A stretch of DNA of 30,292 nt from a virus, in IMG/VR virus record IMGVR_UViG_3300021964_000321, positions 1 through 30,292 of that record; one strand, given 5' to 3'. The notes beneath the pieces are model-generated. The model worked only from the letters and a program-made list of their open reading frames with translations, was not told the origin of the DNA and made no database searches. Positions 1-7,142 of the stretch are shown piece by piece; position 1 is the stretch's first letter; each line of letters opens with the position of its first letter. The translations under genes were made by a program, and so were the position numbers.

Positions 1-807
1 ACAGAAAGACGCCAGAAATACGTAGTTGAGGAAATTGTTTTCCTTAATTCCGTAGACTTCGTTACTTACCCATCAGCAGGCGGTGGAGTTGTTGAAATAC
101 AAGCTAGTGAAGAAATTCAAAAAGCTTATCAAGAACTAGACCAAATTCTGGAAAATTGGGGTTCCGGAGTCGCTAAACTCGTTACTAACCAATCTGAGGA
201 GAAATCTTCAGATTTAACTACGGAGGACTCTGAAATGAGCGATAACAGCAAAACTGTTGAGTTTACAAAAGAATCCTTTTCAGCTCAGTATCCAAACCTT
301 TTTGAAGAAATTCGTTTAGAAGCTCAAAAAGAAATGGAACAACAAAAAGCTAATGCAGAAGAACAAGCAGCTAAAGTTGCCGAAGAAGAAGCAAAAGTTA
401 GTAAGTTGGAAGCTAAGCTAGAAGAGGCTTCAAAAGAAGCTGACGAACTCCGCGCTAAGGTCGATGAATTCGAACTTAAGGAGCAAGTGGCTAGCAAACG
501 TAGAGAAGTCCAAAAGGCTATCGAGGATAGCGGTTTGGAAAAATCATACGTTTCAGAAGTCTTTGTTGAAGATCTTATGAAGGTTGACAGCGAAGACGAA
601 GTTGCAAAACGTATCGCAGATCGTAAGCAACTTGTTGAATCAGTTTCAGGTGATGTCACAGAAAATGGGGCAAGACTTGAAGAAGGTGAAAACGAAGAAG
701 TACAACCAGAAGCAGATGATGTTAAAGAAGAAGAAGCACCAGCTTCTCCTGAAGTTAACTTAGATGATCTGGTCAAGTCCATGAAATCATATACCCCAAT
801 TAGATAA
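1..807 (+). CDS. Prohead protease C-terminus fused in frame to scaffold (5' partial)
   Basis: The reading frame is open from the first base to the TAA at 805-807, so the window starts inside this gene and no start is visible. The first ~35 residues contain EEIVFLNSVDFVTYPSAGGG, which resembles the last conserved strand of phage prohead maturation proteases (a hydrophobic-VD-x-V-T-x-P-S-A-x-G pattern). The protease catalytic residues must lie to the left. After about residue 40 the protein becomes highly charged and Glu/Lys/Ala-rich with predicted long helices, as in scaffold domains. Protease-scaffold fusions are common in tailed phages: the scaffold part fills the procapsid and is degraded by the protease part. 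Its position directly before decoration and capsid genes fits. Protease assignment rests on a short segment and is moderate; the fusion itself is read directly. Confidence 0.65.
   Translation, partial: TERRQKYVVEEIVFLNSVDFVTYPSAGGGVVEIQASEEIQKAYQELDQILENWGSGVAKLVTNQSEEKSSDLTTEDSEMSDNSKTVEFTKESFSAQYPNLFEEIRLEAQKEMEQQKANAEEQAAKVAEEEAKVSKLEAKLEEASKEADELRAKVDEFELKEQVASKRREVQKAIEDSGLEKSYVSEVFVEDLMKVDSEDEVAKRIADRKQLVESVSGDVTENGARLEEGENEEVQPEADDVKEEEAPASPEVNLDDLVKSMKSYTPIR
222..226 (+). promoter_or_regulatory. Internal Shine-Dalgarno site of the nested scaffold
   Basis: GGAGG sits eight bases ahead of the ATG at 235 while lying inside the upstream protease frame. It is what supports a separately translated scaffold product. 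Confidence 0.7.
235..807 (+). CDS. Nested capsid scaffold protein (internal start of the protease gene)
   Basis: A 190-residue product begins at an ATG in the same frame as the protease tail and shares its stop. A GGAGG lies eight bases before this ATG, far better than chance inside a coding region, so separate initiation is likely, as in the lambda C/Nu3 arrangement. Residues ~25-95 are a heptad-like coiled coil rich in Glu, Lys and Ala (EEQAAKVAEEEAKVSKLEAK and similar). Residues ~140-170 are strongly acidic, and the C-terminus is basic and short (VKSMKSYTPIR), the usual place for a capsid-binding helix in scaffolds. It would form the internal core of the procapsid. The protein composition and gene order support scaffold; sequence identity to a named family is not claimed. 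Confidence 0.72.
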   Translation: MSDNSKTVEFTKESFSAQYPNLFEEIRLEAQKEMEQQKANAEEQAAKVAEEEAKVSKLEAKLEEASKEADELRAKVDEFELKEQVASKRREVQKAIEDSGLEKSYVSEVFVEDLMKVDSEDEVAKRIADRKQLVESVSGDVTENGARLEEGENEEVQPEADDVKEEEAPASPEVNLDDLVKSMKSYTPIR

Positions 808-814
808 TTAGGGT
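793..814 (+). other. Short hairpin straddling the scaffold stop codon
   Basis: ACCCCAATTA (793-802) faces TAATTAGGGT (805-814), pairing at nine of ten positions with one C-A mismatch. The loop is only a few bases. There is no T-run after it, so it is more likely an RNA-processing or stability element than a terminator, if it is functional at all. Confidence 0.3.
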
Positions 815-862
815 AGATTCTGGAATAATTAATGAAAATCAAAATCGTAAAAGGAGATTAAC

Positions 863-1300
863 ATGGCTGACTTAAAAGCTAGTGCTATATTACAATATGG
901 CGATCCTATCTTTGGAAGACTTGTTCTTGCAAAGAAAACAGCGGCTGATGACCTACAAATTGGTGACTTTTTAAACTTTGACACCTCAGGCGTAGAGAAA
1001 ATGAGCGCTGCTACTGATGATGCGACTTTCATTGGTGTTTGTGGAACTCTTTCCGAAGACGCAGACGGACCAGATCAGATTATGGTTTACCTTAAAACTA
1101 TTGTTGAGGTACCAACCGAATCTGCTACATACATACCTGGTCAAAGTCTTTCTATGAATGCTTCAAACGGCACTCTAGAAACAGCTTCACCGGATGCAAA
1201 CACAATTGCGCATTCATTAGAATACAAAACTTCTGCAACCTCTTTGAAGGTCTTGGTCGATGTAGTAAGTTTACAGAAACTATTTGGCGTTGCAGCTTAA
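863..1300 (+). CDS. Capsid decoration / cement-like protein
   Basis: This 145-residue protein lies between scaffold and major capsid genes, the classical place of a decoration protein. It is a predicted all-beta protein: alternating short hydrophobic strands with Gly/Asp turns (LQIGDFLNFDTSGVEKMSAA, then FIGVCGTLSEDADGPDQIMV). A G-D-L/F-x followed by a variable-residue and GV pattern is typical of capsid cement proteins of the DUF2190 or gpD-like type, which trimerise on the outer shell and stabilise it. No signal peptide or membrane segment is seen. AAAGGAG precedes the ATG at good spacing. Function is inferred from fold pattern and position; a head fibre or an unrelated small head protein remains possible. 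Confidence 0.6.
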   Translation: MADLKASAILQYGDPIFGRLVLAKKTAADDLQIGDFLNFDTSGVEKMSAATDDATFIGVCGTLSEDADGPDQIMVYLKTIVEVPTESATYIPGQSLSMNASNGTLETASPDANTIAHSLEYKTSATSLKVLVDVVSLQKLFGVAA

Positions 1301-1324
1301 TAAAATAACAGGAGAAAATAAATC

Positions 1325-2497
1325 ATGAAAAACGGATTAATTAAAAACCTTGTTGAAGCTAAAGTTGAAGAACACGGCGGTAACCTTTATGAAGGTGCTA
1401 ACGCTGCAGCTGATCAGATCGGCGATTTAATTACTGAAGGTAAACTAAATACTAAAGATATTTCTTTAAGACAAGTTTATGAAGAATTAGTTGATTGCCC
1501 GATTTCAGAATCAGCAGCAAGAGTTTCTGAAGCTTTAAATTCATCAGCGTTTCCAAACGTTGCACAAAAAATCATCCACTCAGATATTATCAACGAGTAT
1601 GAACTAGCAGTTGGATCAGCACAAAACCTTATCACTGAAGCACAAGCTTCAAGAACTGATGAGGAATTAGTTGTTGGTTTTACAGCTGGAGACACTACTC
1701 CGTTGTTAAGAAGACAGGGGATGGCATACGAAGAAACTTCAATGGGAGAGAAAAACTGGACTATCAAGATGGCAGATTTTGGTAGAATGATTTCTCTAAC
1801 AAGAGAAGTAATCTTCGAAGATCGTACAGGCGAAGTACTTGCCAGAGCTAGAGACATCGGTAGAGCCGCTGGTCATCATAAACAAAAGATGATCATCGAA
1901 TCTGTTGAAGTTGCTGCTAGAACAGCATTTGAAGAAACAGCTTCTTCAGCTGCTATCTACAAAGGCTCAGCACAAAACGCTGCTGCGATGTATTCAAACG
2001 ATCACTCTGCATTAGACGGACAAGTTAATGATAACTTGATTGCTTCTAATGCACTTGCAGACTTCACAGATCTTGATAACGTCTATCAAGCATTCGCCGC
2101 TATGGTTGATGAAGCTGGAAACAAAGTAGATATTGTTCCTAATACTCTACTTGTTCCTTCAGCATTGAAAGCAAAAGCTTTCCAAATCATGAATAGCCAA
2201 ATGCTTGGTGGTGGACAACAAGACGTTGTGTCACCAACCTATAACCCAGTTAATGACCTTGCACAAGGCGGATTGAACATTGCTTCATCTGTATTCTTGT
2301 CAAGTGCTTCTGACTGGTACATGGGTGATTTTAGCAAACAGCTTAAATGGTTAAACGTTTATGCTCCAGCTACTGAATCACAAGGTGCTAACAGCGAACT
2401 AGCGTTCACTAATCAGATTGTTTCAAGATTCCGTTTCTCTTATCATGCTGGCATTGGCCACACTGATTGGAGATACATTGTTAAGTGTACTGCTTAA
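1325..2497 (+). CDS. Major capsid protein, HK97-like fold
   Basis: This 390-residue protein has the features of HK97-fold capsid proteins. The N-terminal ~120 residues are helical and charged. The middle part carries an E-loop-like and spine region (MGEKNWTIKMADFGRMISLT and TREVIFEDRTGEV). An A-domain follows with VDIVPNTLLVPSALKAKAFQ and the closing strand WYMGDFSKQLKWLNVYAP, a pattern well known from phage major capsid proteins. It forms the icosahedral shell around the scaffold. AGGAG precedes the ATG. A long hairpin follows directly after the gene, which fits a highly expressed structural transcript. No separate delta-domain cleavage site can be identified by eye. Confidence 0.9.
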   Translation: MKNGLIKNLVEAKVEEHGGNLYEGANAAADQIGDLITEGKLNTKDISLRQVYEELVDCPISESAARVSEALNSSAFPNVAQKIIHSDIINEYELAVGSAQNLITEAQASRTDEELVVGFTAGDTTPLLRRQGMAYEETSMGEKNWTIKMADFGRMISLTREVIFEDRTGEVLARARDIGRAAGHHKQKMIIESVEVAARTAFEETASSAAIYKGSAQNAAAMYSNDHSALDGQVNDNLIASNALADFTDLDNVYQAFAAMVDEAGNKVDIVPNTLLVPSALKAKAFQIMNSQMLGGGQQDVVSPTYNPVNDLAQGGLNIASSVFLSSASDWYMGDFSKQLKWLNVYAPATESQGANSELAFTNQIVSRFRFSYHAGIGHTDWRYIVKCTA

Positions 2498-2524
2498 TAA
2501 GACTGATCTAGAACATAACTCTTG

Positions 2525-2553
2525 AATAGGGGCCTGATATTCCGGTCCCTATT
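2525..2553 (+). terminator. Hairpin after the major capsid gene
   Basis: AATAGGGGCC (2525-2534) pairs with GGTCCCTATT (2544-2553), ten pairs including one G-U, around a nine-base loop. The following T-run is weak (TTTC overlapping the stem end), so it may be a partial terminator, or may protect the 3' end of the capsid message. Confidence 0.5.
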
Positions 2554-2575
2554 TCAGAGGAGGAGAAAACTTACT

Positions 2576-2701
2576 ATGAAAACTAAAAGAATATTCGAAT
2601 TGAAGTCAGATCGTAGGGGCCTTTACAATAATGGTAAAAAGGTTGAAGTTGTTAAAAAAGCTAAAAAATCTGCTCCAGCGAAAAAAGACAAAAAGAAATA
2701 A
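2576..2701 (+). CDS. 41-residue very basic peptide
   Basis: This small gene has one of the strongest ribosome binding sites of the window (GAGGAGGAG shortly before the ATG). It encodes 41 residues starting MKTKRIFELKSDRRGLYNNG and ending in a Lys/Ala tail (KKAKKSAPAKKDKKK). About 17 residues are Lys or Arg. The N-terminal half could form a small folded unit; the tail looks disordered and nucleic-acid-binding, like histone H1-type or HU-type tails. It stands alone between two hairpins, so it may have its own transcript level. It could be a small head protein that contacts packaged DNA or a head-tail joining peptide. The family is not recognised; the reading frame is believable because of the SD and context. 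Confidence 0.6.
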   Translation: MKTKRIFELKSDRRGLYNNGKKVEVVKKAKKSAPAKKDKKK

Positions 2702-2708
2702 CTTTTAA

Positions 2709-2741
2709 GAGAAACCGATTGTTTTATATGATTGGTTTCTC
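2709..2741 (+). terminator. Hairpin after the basic peptide gene
   Basis: GAGAAACCGAT (2709-2719) pairs with ATTGGTTTCTC (2731-2741), eleven pairs with one G-U, around an eleven-base loop. It is followed by AGTGTTTATTTATA, a moderately T-rich tail. This is a plausible rho-independent or attenuating terminator ending the capsid transcript. Confidence 0.5.
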
Positions 2742-2832
2742 AGTGTTTATTTATATCTGTAATTAATCCTAGAAAACTATAGAGGAGATACAGAATAATT
2801 ATTTAAATTATAGAGACATCACAGGTGTACTT

Positions 2833-3606
2833 ATGGCAGTTACTAACGACAACATAGCAAATTTTTTAGATATAGTTGATTTAATACCTCAATTATATGA
2901 TGCCGAAGAGAGTTCATTTAATGTTTTGTCTGAGATTGAATTAAGAAGTTTGATTACAAGAACTGATGCTAGGTTAAGAATGGAGTTAAAGCCTTACTAT
3001 GGAGGCAGTTTAACTACTTCTACTCCTTATGCAACATCACCAATTCCAAGATTTGGTAATACTCAATCGGGTAATTTATTATTACAAAACCCAGCGGGTA
3101 GTTCAACTTTAACTGTATCAGCTTCATTAACTGCTACTCAAGTTTATACTATTACGTTTTCAAGTGGTACTGCTTTTTCAGTAAGCAGCGACTTGACCGG
3201 AGCAAACGGGTCAGGTTCCACGGGCTCTAATTTTACTACTACTGATACATTTTTAACAATTCCTTCCGCATTATGGAATGGAACATTTTTTAATGGGGAT
3301 GTACACTATATTAAAGTTTACACTCATGAATCAGCCTTGGTTCAACTAAGTACTTTGCTGGCTGCAAACCAAGTGCTAAATACAATTTATACTGAGGAAG
3401 TACCAGATGCTTCCGCTTCAGCAGAAAAATATATGGAGCAATATCTTAGACAGATGAGAGCTCTACAACGCGGAGAAGCCTTTCTTGAAAAAGGTCTTAG
3501 CACAAGGGATATTAATCCCATACAGCTCGATTATGAAATCGATGAATATGGCACAGATGCCACAAATTATGCCGACAAGGATTACAATCCTCGTACTGGC
3601 TATTAA
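2833..3606 (+). CDS. Head-tail connector/adaptor protein with inserted beta domain
   Basis: The 257-residue protein has a helical N-terminus (residues 1-55, with IVDLIPQLYDAEE and ITRTDARLRMEL) and a helical C-terminus (about 165-215, ALVQLSTLLAANQVLNTIYT, AEKYMEQYLRQMRALQRGEA). This is the split alpha-helical pattern of gp6/DUF1320-type head-completion adaptors, which form the ring below the portal. Between them, residues ~65-160 are Ser/Thr/Gly-rich and beta (QVYTITFSSGTAFSVSSDLT, then TIPSALWNGTFFNGD), a domain insertion. The order capsid, connector, terminator-like protein supports this role. The ATG at 2833 has only a modest SD (AGGTG). A better GAGGAG at 2782-2787 has no ATG at proper distance, so the true start is not fully certain. 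Confidence 0.65.
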   Translation: MAVTNDNIANFLDIVDLIPQLYDAEESSFNVLSEIELRSLITRTDARLRMELKPYYGGSLTTSTPYATSPIPRFGNTQSGNLLLQNPAGSSTLTVSASLTATQVYTITFSSGTAFSVSSDLTGANGSGSTGSNFTTTDTFLTIPSALWNGTFFNGDVHYIKVYTHESALVQLSTLLAANQVLNTIYTEEVPDASASAEKYMEQYLRQMRALQRGEAFLEKGLSTRDINPIQLDYEIDEYGTDATNYADKDYNPRTGY

Positions 3607-3642
3607 GTATTATTTGAAAATACTGTAACATAGGAAATAACA

Positions 3643-4605
3643 ATGGCGACTTTTCAGTCAACAACGACGAAAGAGCTTATCGCAGATATAGCACAGCATA
3701 TCAAAGATGAGGTCAAATCAACGGGTAAACTACCTAGTATTAGGAAGGTAGCTACTGAACCTGTACCTAATCCCTCAATGTTCCCTATTATTACAGTTAT
3801 ACCGATTGCTGAAAACCCACAAGGCTACCGCGGAAGTAAGCTTTATAATGTAAGAAGAATTCGTATTGAAGTATTAACTCAAAAGAGAGATAGTAAATCA
3901 GCCCTAAGACAAAACTTGGGTATTGTTGAACAATTAAAAGATATCTTTAAAGTGAATGCTACAGACTATCAAATCCCCGCTAGAGAAACTTTATCTATTA
4001 CTACAGTAGCTGATTTAGAAATCGTTGATGTAGAAACAGGTGGCCAGACTACTGCTTTTAAAAATGGATTTTTACAAGTAGGGGCAATAGAAGTAGAGGC
4101 TCACAGTTACGATGCAGTAATTAATGATGATGATGCTCCAAGTACTATTAGAAGTTTAACAGTTTCAGAAACTGATACTAAAACATTAGTTGATAAAATT
4201 ACTGGATTTTTAAAAACGGCAAAATTAACTTCTGCTATTTTAAGTAGTGTTAGAAGTTTAAAAAGTTTTACTTTACCACCACAGCCTGTGTACCCGGTTG
4301 TGTTTGTTGCTATTGAAGAAGAAAGAAGAGACCATAAGTTTGCGGGTCAAGATAGTGTTGATAGGACAGTTAGTATAAACGTCCTTACAAAAGTAAAAGC
4401 AAGATCTAAATCATTAGACCGTAATATTGATTTAGCTGATAAATGTAGACAAATTATTATGGCTTATCCTGATATAGATGGAGCATGTTATGATGTAGAA
4501 TACGTAGGTACAAGTTACGGACAATTAACTGCAAGAGGAGATTTATTATTTGGAACTCAAGTTTTATTTAATACCTCTAGCTATGAAGGATTACCAACAG
4601 GCTAA
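3643..4605 (+). CDS. Tandemly duplicated tail-terminator/tail-completion-like protein
   Basis: The 320 residues consist of two similar halves 170 residues apart. TK at 9-10 matches TK at 179-180, MFPIITVIPI (46-55) matches VYPVVFVAIE (216-225), RRIRIEVLTQ (71-80) matches RTVSINVLTK (241-250), and RQNLGIVEQLKDIF (89-102) matches DRNIDLADKCRQII (259-272), all without gaps. Each half has a helix, then strands around a YP/FP pair, a central IxVLT strand and a helix. That order recalls tail-terminator or minor tail proteins (lambda gpU / SPP1 gp17 type) that cap the tail tube. Position between the connector and the major tail protein agrees. No single copy equal to one half is present nearby. Duplication is seen directly; terminator function is inferred. 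Confidence 0.6.
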   Translation: MATFQSTTTKELIADIAQHIKDEVKSTGKLPSIRKVATEPVPNPSMFPIITVIPIAENPQGYRGSKLYNVRRIRIEVLTQKRDSKSALRQNLGIVEQLKDIFKVNATDYQIPARETLSITTVADLEIVDVETGGQTTAFKNGFLQVGAIEVEAHSYDAVINDDDAPSTIRSLTVSETDTKTLVDKITGFLKTAKLTSAILSSVRSLKSFTLPPQPVYPVVFVAIEEERRDHKFAGQDSVDRTVSINVLTKVKARSKSLDRNIDLADKCRQIIMAYPDIDGACYDVEYVGTSYGQLTARGDLLFGTQVLFNTSSYEGLPTG

Positions 4606-4619
4606 AAAAGGAGATAAAA

Positions 4620-4895
4620 ATGGCTTATATTAAAAATAAAGGTATTCAAATGGCAACAAGCATTCCTTCAGACTGTAGAGAAGAAGTTATGCTTTTAGTA
4701 AAGGGAAAAGGGGAAGGTAATGTTTCTGATGAAACTTTATCTTATCTTGTAGCCGGTTTTGAAATTATTGAAGAACCAGCAAAAGGACCTGCTATTGAAG
4801 AACCAGTAGTAAAAGAAGAAAAATTTGAAGAAGGTAAGGTTGATGAACAGCCAAAGCCAAAAAATAAAAAGAAAAACAAAATCGAATTATCATAA
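4620..4895 (+). CDS. Small protein with charged C-terminal tail, unknown
   Basis: 91 residues, preceded by AAAAAAGGAGAT at ideal spacing. The first ~55 residues look like a small folded domain (IPSDCREEVMLLVKGKGEGN, then LSYLVAGFEIIEE). The rest is a low-complexity segment alternating Glu/Pro/Lys and ending KPKNKKKNKIELS. An internal Met at residue 11 could be an alternative start but has no SD. No membrane segment or signal is seen. It lies between the terminator-like and major tail genes, so a minor head-tail or tail-assembly role is likely. The family is not recognised. Confidence 0.55.
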   Translation: MAYIKNKGIQMATSIPSDCREEVMLLVKGKGEGNVSDETLSYLVAGFEIIEEPAKGPAIEEPVVKEEKFEEGKVDEQPKPKNKKKNKIELS

Positions 4896-4943
4896 GGATC
4901 CAGCGAAGACCAATGATATTCAAAATTAGCTTAGGAGAATAAT

Positions 4944-6467
4944 ATGGCTACACGTACAGTATGGCAAGATCTATACACGGTATTAGTAGATAAGACTTCT
5001 ATGGGTTCAAGAACACTAGCCCAGCATATTGCTGAGGGTACAGTTGACTATAATGCTTCAACAAATAGTCAAATCGGTATCCAGGGCTTGGGAACTAATA
5101 ATAACCCAGGATACTTTTCTATGCCGTTAAATGATCACCCAAACTTTAAAGCCCCTAGTGGTACGCTCGAAACAGAGCAAGCTACTGGATTGGCTACAAG
5201 ACGTAAATCCGAATATAATATTGTTCAAACAGGCGAAGCTGTTCAATTTAATCTTCCTCAGAACGGGGATGCTTACAACACTTCACTGTTTTTTCAATTA
5301 ATGTTTCAAACAGGATTTACACAACTATCACACTCAGATATGGCAACTGCAGGGATGAATATATATAAGGCATCACCTTATACTCTAGCAGATACAACAT
5401 ATTTTGCACAGTTTACTCGTCACATGCAACCAAGTTCTGGTAGTGATACCATTGACTTAGTTGTTAGAGGCGGTATCTGTCACACAATGGTTGTTTCAGC
5501 CGAAACTGGTGGGGTATTAACTATTGAACCAACTATCTATGGTGCTAAATGGGCACAAGAAGATAGATCAGGTCAATTATCAGGTAGTACTAGAACAAAT
5601 CCAGAAAATTCATTTGCGAACATTGTTCCTTTGAAATTCCAAGATTCAACATTCGCTATCTTAGATATTGATTATGATAACACTCAAACTATTTCTGCAA
5701 CCTTTGGAGCAACAGTATCTTCACCTTATGCAGGTGGAACTATTGGAGATGCCGATACAGGTGGATCTATCTTTACATCCGGTAACGGATTTGTAGATGC
5801 TACAGTAGGCGGTGCAGGTATGGTAATAGTAGAAGGCTCAGAAGCCGGAAACGATGGACTATACAGAGCGGATGTAACTGATGCAGATACATTAACTTTA
5901 ACTGAAATAAATGACGGTGAAAATACAACTTTTGCTGCTGAAACTGCTACAGCAGGTGTTAAAGTAACACCAGCATCTTGGAGAACCATTAACTCACCTT
6001 CTGTAAGTTTAACCTACACTAATAATTGTCAATTCAATTATTACAACGATGACGTAGCATCAAACGCTATTGTTGGTAGATTAAATGTTGAAGGTACATT
6101 CTCTATGCCATTTGGTACAGACAATGTAGGTAATAACTATTTCATTGACAGATTCCTTGCAGGTCAAGAATTTATGATTGCATGGTATTGGGGTCAATCA
6201 GGAGCAGCAGCTAATGTTGCCGCTGACTATAGATTACAACCTGAAACAGGAACTGCAATAGATAGACAGAAAAATGATTCTGCTGCAAACGATGTAAAGA
6301 ACTATGCTTCTTTTGTTGTTTGTGCTAGAGCAACTGACTACGAAGTATCAGGTGACAACGAAATGATGATCGATGTTACATTCCAAGGCGTTAAGACCCT
6401 ATGGGCTCCTTCCGCAATGGACGCTTACTTTGCAGTAGATAATACACTATTAGATAGAATTGTATAA
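4944..6467 (+). CDS. Major tail (tube) protein with inserted beta domain
   Basis: The 507-residue protein is beta-rich throughout and lies just before the two tail-assembly chaperone frames, where siphoviruses and myoviruses carry the tube protein. Residues 1-250 (SEYNIVQTGEAVQFNLPQNG, VVRGGICHTMVVSAETGGVL, LTIEPTIYGAKW) and 345-507 (SPSVSLTYTNNCQFNYYN, YEVSGDNEMMIDVTFQGVKT) look like a tail-tube fold. Residues ~253-348 are a separate Gly/Thr/Asp-rich beta domain (VIVEGSEAGNDGLYRADVT and neighbours) of a kind often inserted in phage virion proteins, probably displayed on the outside of the tail. AGGAG precedes the ATG. A perfect 10-bp hairpin follows. Length is greater than that of simple tube proteins because of the insertion. 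Confidence 0.72.
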   Translation: MATRTVWQDLYTVLVDKTSMGSRTLAQHIAEGTVDYNASTNSQIGIQGLGTNNNPGYFSMPLNDHPNFKAPSGTLETEQATGLATRRKSEYNIVQTGEAVQFNLPQNGDAYNTSLFFQLMFQTGFTQLSHSDMATAGMNIYKASPYTLADTTYFAQFTRHMQPSSGSDTIDLVVRGGICHTMVVSAETGGVLTIEPTIYGAKWAQEDRSGQLSGSTRTNPENSFANIVPLKFQDSTFAILDIDYDNTQTISATFGATVSSPYAGGTIGDADTGGSIFTSGNGFVDATVGGAGMVIVEGSEAGNDGLYRADVTDADTLTLTEINDGENTTFAAETATAGVKVTPASWRTINSPSVSLTYTNNCQFNYYNDDVASNAIVGRLNVEGTFSMPFGTDNVGNNYFIDRFLAGQEFMIAWYWGQSGAAANVAADYRLQPETGTAIDRQKNDSAANDVKNYASFVVCARATDYEVSGDNEMMIDVTFQGVKTLWAPSAMDAYFAVDNTLLDRIV

Positions 6468-6493
6468 TTCTATTTAGAAAAATGACAGTCACT

Positions 6494-6516
6494 CCGATAC
6501 CTTTTTAAGGTATCGG
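6494..6516 (+). terminator. Perfect hairpin after the major tail protein
   Basis: CCGATACCTT (6494-6503) is an exact inverted repeat of AAGGTATCGG (6507-6516) with a three-base loop. Outer GTC/GAC bases may extend it across a small bulge. No T-run follows (GGGGACGTC does), so it is likely a processing or attenuation hairpin that lets the tube protein be made in excess over the downstream chaperones. Confidence 0.5.
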
Positions 6517-6585
6517 GGGACGTCTTAAAAACGATAACAAAGCAAGATCCTACTAAGGACGAAGCTAAAAAAAAGGAGATGAAAC

Positions 6586-7053
6586 ATGGCAATTAAAGGT
6601 GTTTCAAAGAAAGCTGTTGCTTATATTCCTGAGGAAGAAAGAACAGTTAAAGAAAATCAAACAGTAGTATGGATTAAACCAAAGACGGGGCACCAAGCCA
6701 ACGTTACTATGGCTAGATATGCTGCTGCAGGTAAAGATGGCCGTAAAGGCTATAGGGAATTAAATGTAACTAAACTAGATAACGCTGATTTACAAGAGTT
6801 CCTAGATGTAGTTATGAAAATTGAGAATTTTTATTTCTCAGACCAATTTCCAGATTTAGAAAAACAAGGGTTGCACACAGTAGTGGAACAACCAGAGTTA
6901 TTAAAGAAAGTGGCTATGGATATTTCAGCTGATTTATTAGTTGAGATCATGGAAGCATCGAATAACTTAGCAGTCTTAAAACAGGGCGAAAAAAAAAGCT
7001 CCAACTTATCACCTACTTCAGCCTCTGGCGAAGTGAAAAAAGACAAAGACTAA
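6586..7053 (+). CDS. Tail assembly chaperone, short form (gpG-like)
   Basis: 155 residues with AAAAGGAGAT before the ATG. It has a beta N-terminus (QTVVWIKPKTGHQANVTMAR) and a helical middle and C-terminal part (LQEFLDVVMKIENFYFSD, LLVEIMEASNNLAVLKQ), ending in a hydrophilic tail (SPTSASGEVKKDKD). Such proteins coat the tape measure before the tube polymerises. The gene lies between the tube and tape-measure genes, exactly the lambda G/T position. Its last ~90 bases contain two A-runs from which ribosomes can slip -1 into the next frame, which is open there. Function is from position, size and the frameshift layout; sequence similarity to lambda gpG is not visible. Confidence 0.7.
   Translation: MAIKGVSKKAVAYIPEEERTVKENQTVVWIKPKTGHQANVTMARYAAAGKDGRKGYRELNVTKLDNADLQEFLDVVMKIENFYFSDQFPDLEKQGLHTVVEQPELLKKVAMDISADLLVEIMEASNNLAVLKQGEKKSSNLSPTSASGEVKKDKD
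6989..7041 (+). other. Probable -1 programmed frameshift region (G/GT type)
   Basis: The -1 frame becomes open at 6966 (TAA at 6963-6965) and the zero frame stops at 7051-7053, so a slip must occur between them. Exactly two slippery runs lie there: nine A (6989-6997, containing A-AAA-AAA in the correct phase) and G-AAA-AAA (7035-7041, also in phase). A slip at the second keeps the hydrophilic linker SASGEVKK and joins it to RQRLRSYDCETC; the first would read LQLITYFSLW, which looks out of frame. ACTTGC (7071-7076) and GCAAGT (7080-7085) form a small hairpin downstream. The second site is therefore favoured. Confidence 0.72.
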
Positions 7054-7142
7054 GAAGTTACGATTGCGAAACTTGCATAGCAAGTAAAACCTACAAAGGT
7101 AGGGCATGCTTCCTAGATAAATGGCCTGGACAGGAAAGTTAT

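Noticed and set aside
324-842. Long - strand frame opposite the scaffold
   Set aside because: Ser-rich mirror of a Glu/Lys/Ala-rich coding strand; no SD and opposite to a well-supported gene.
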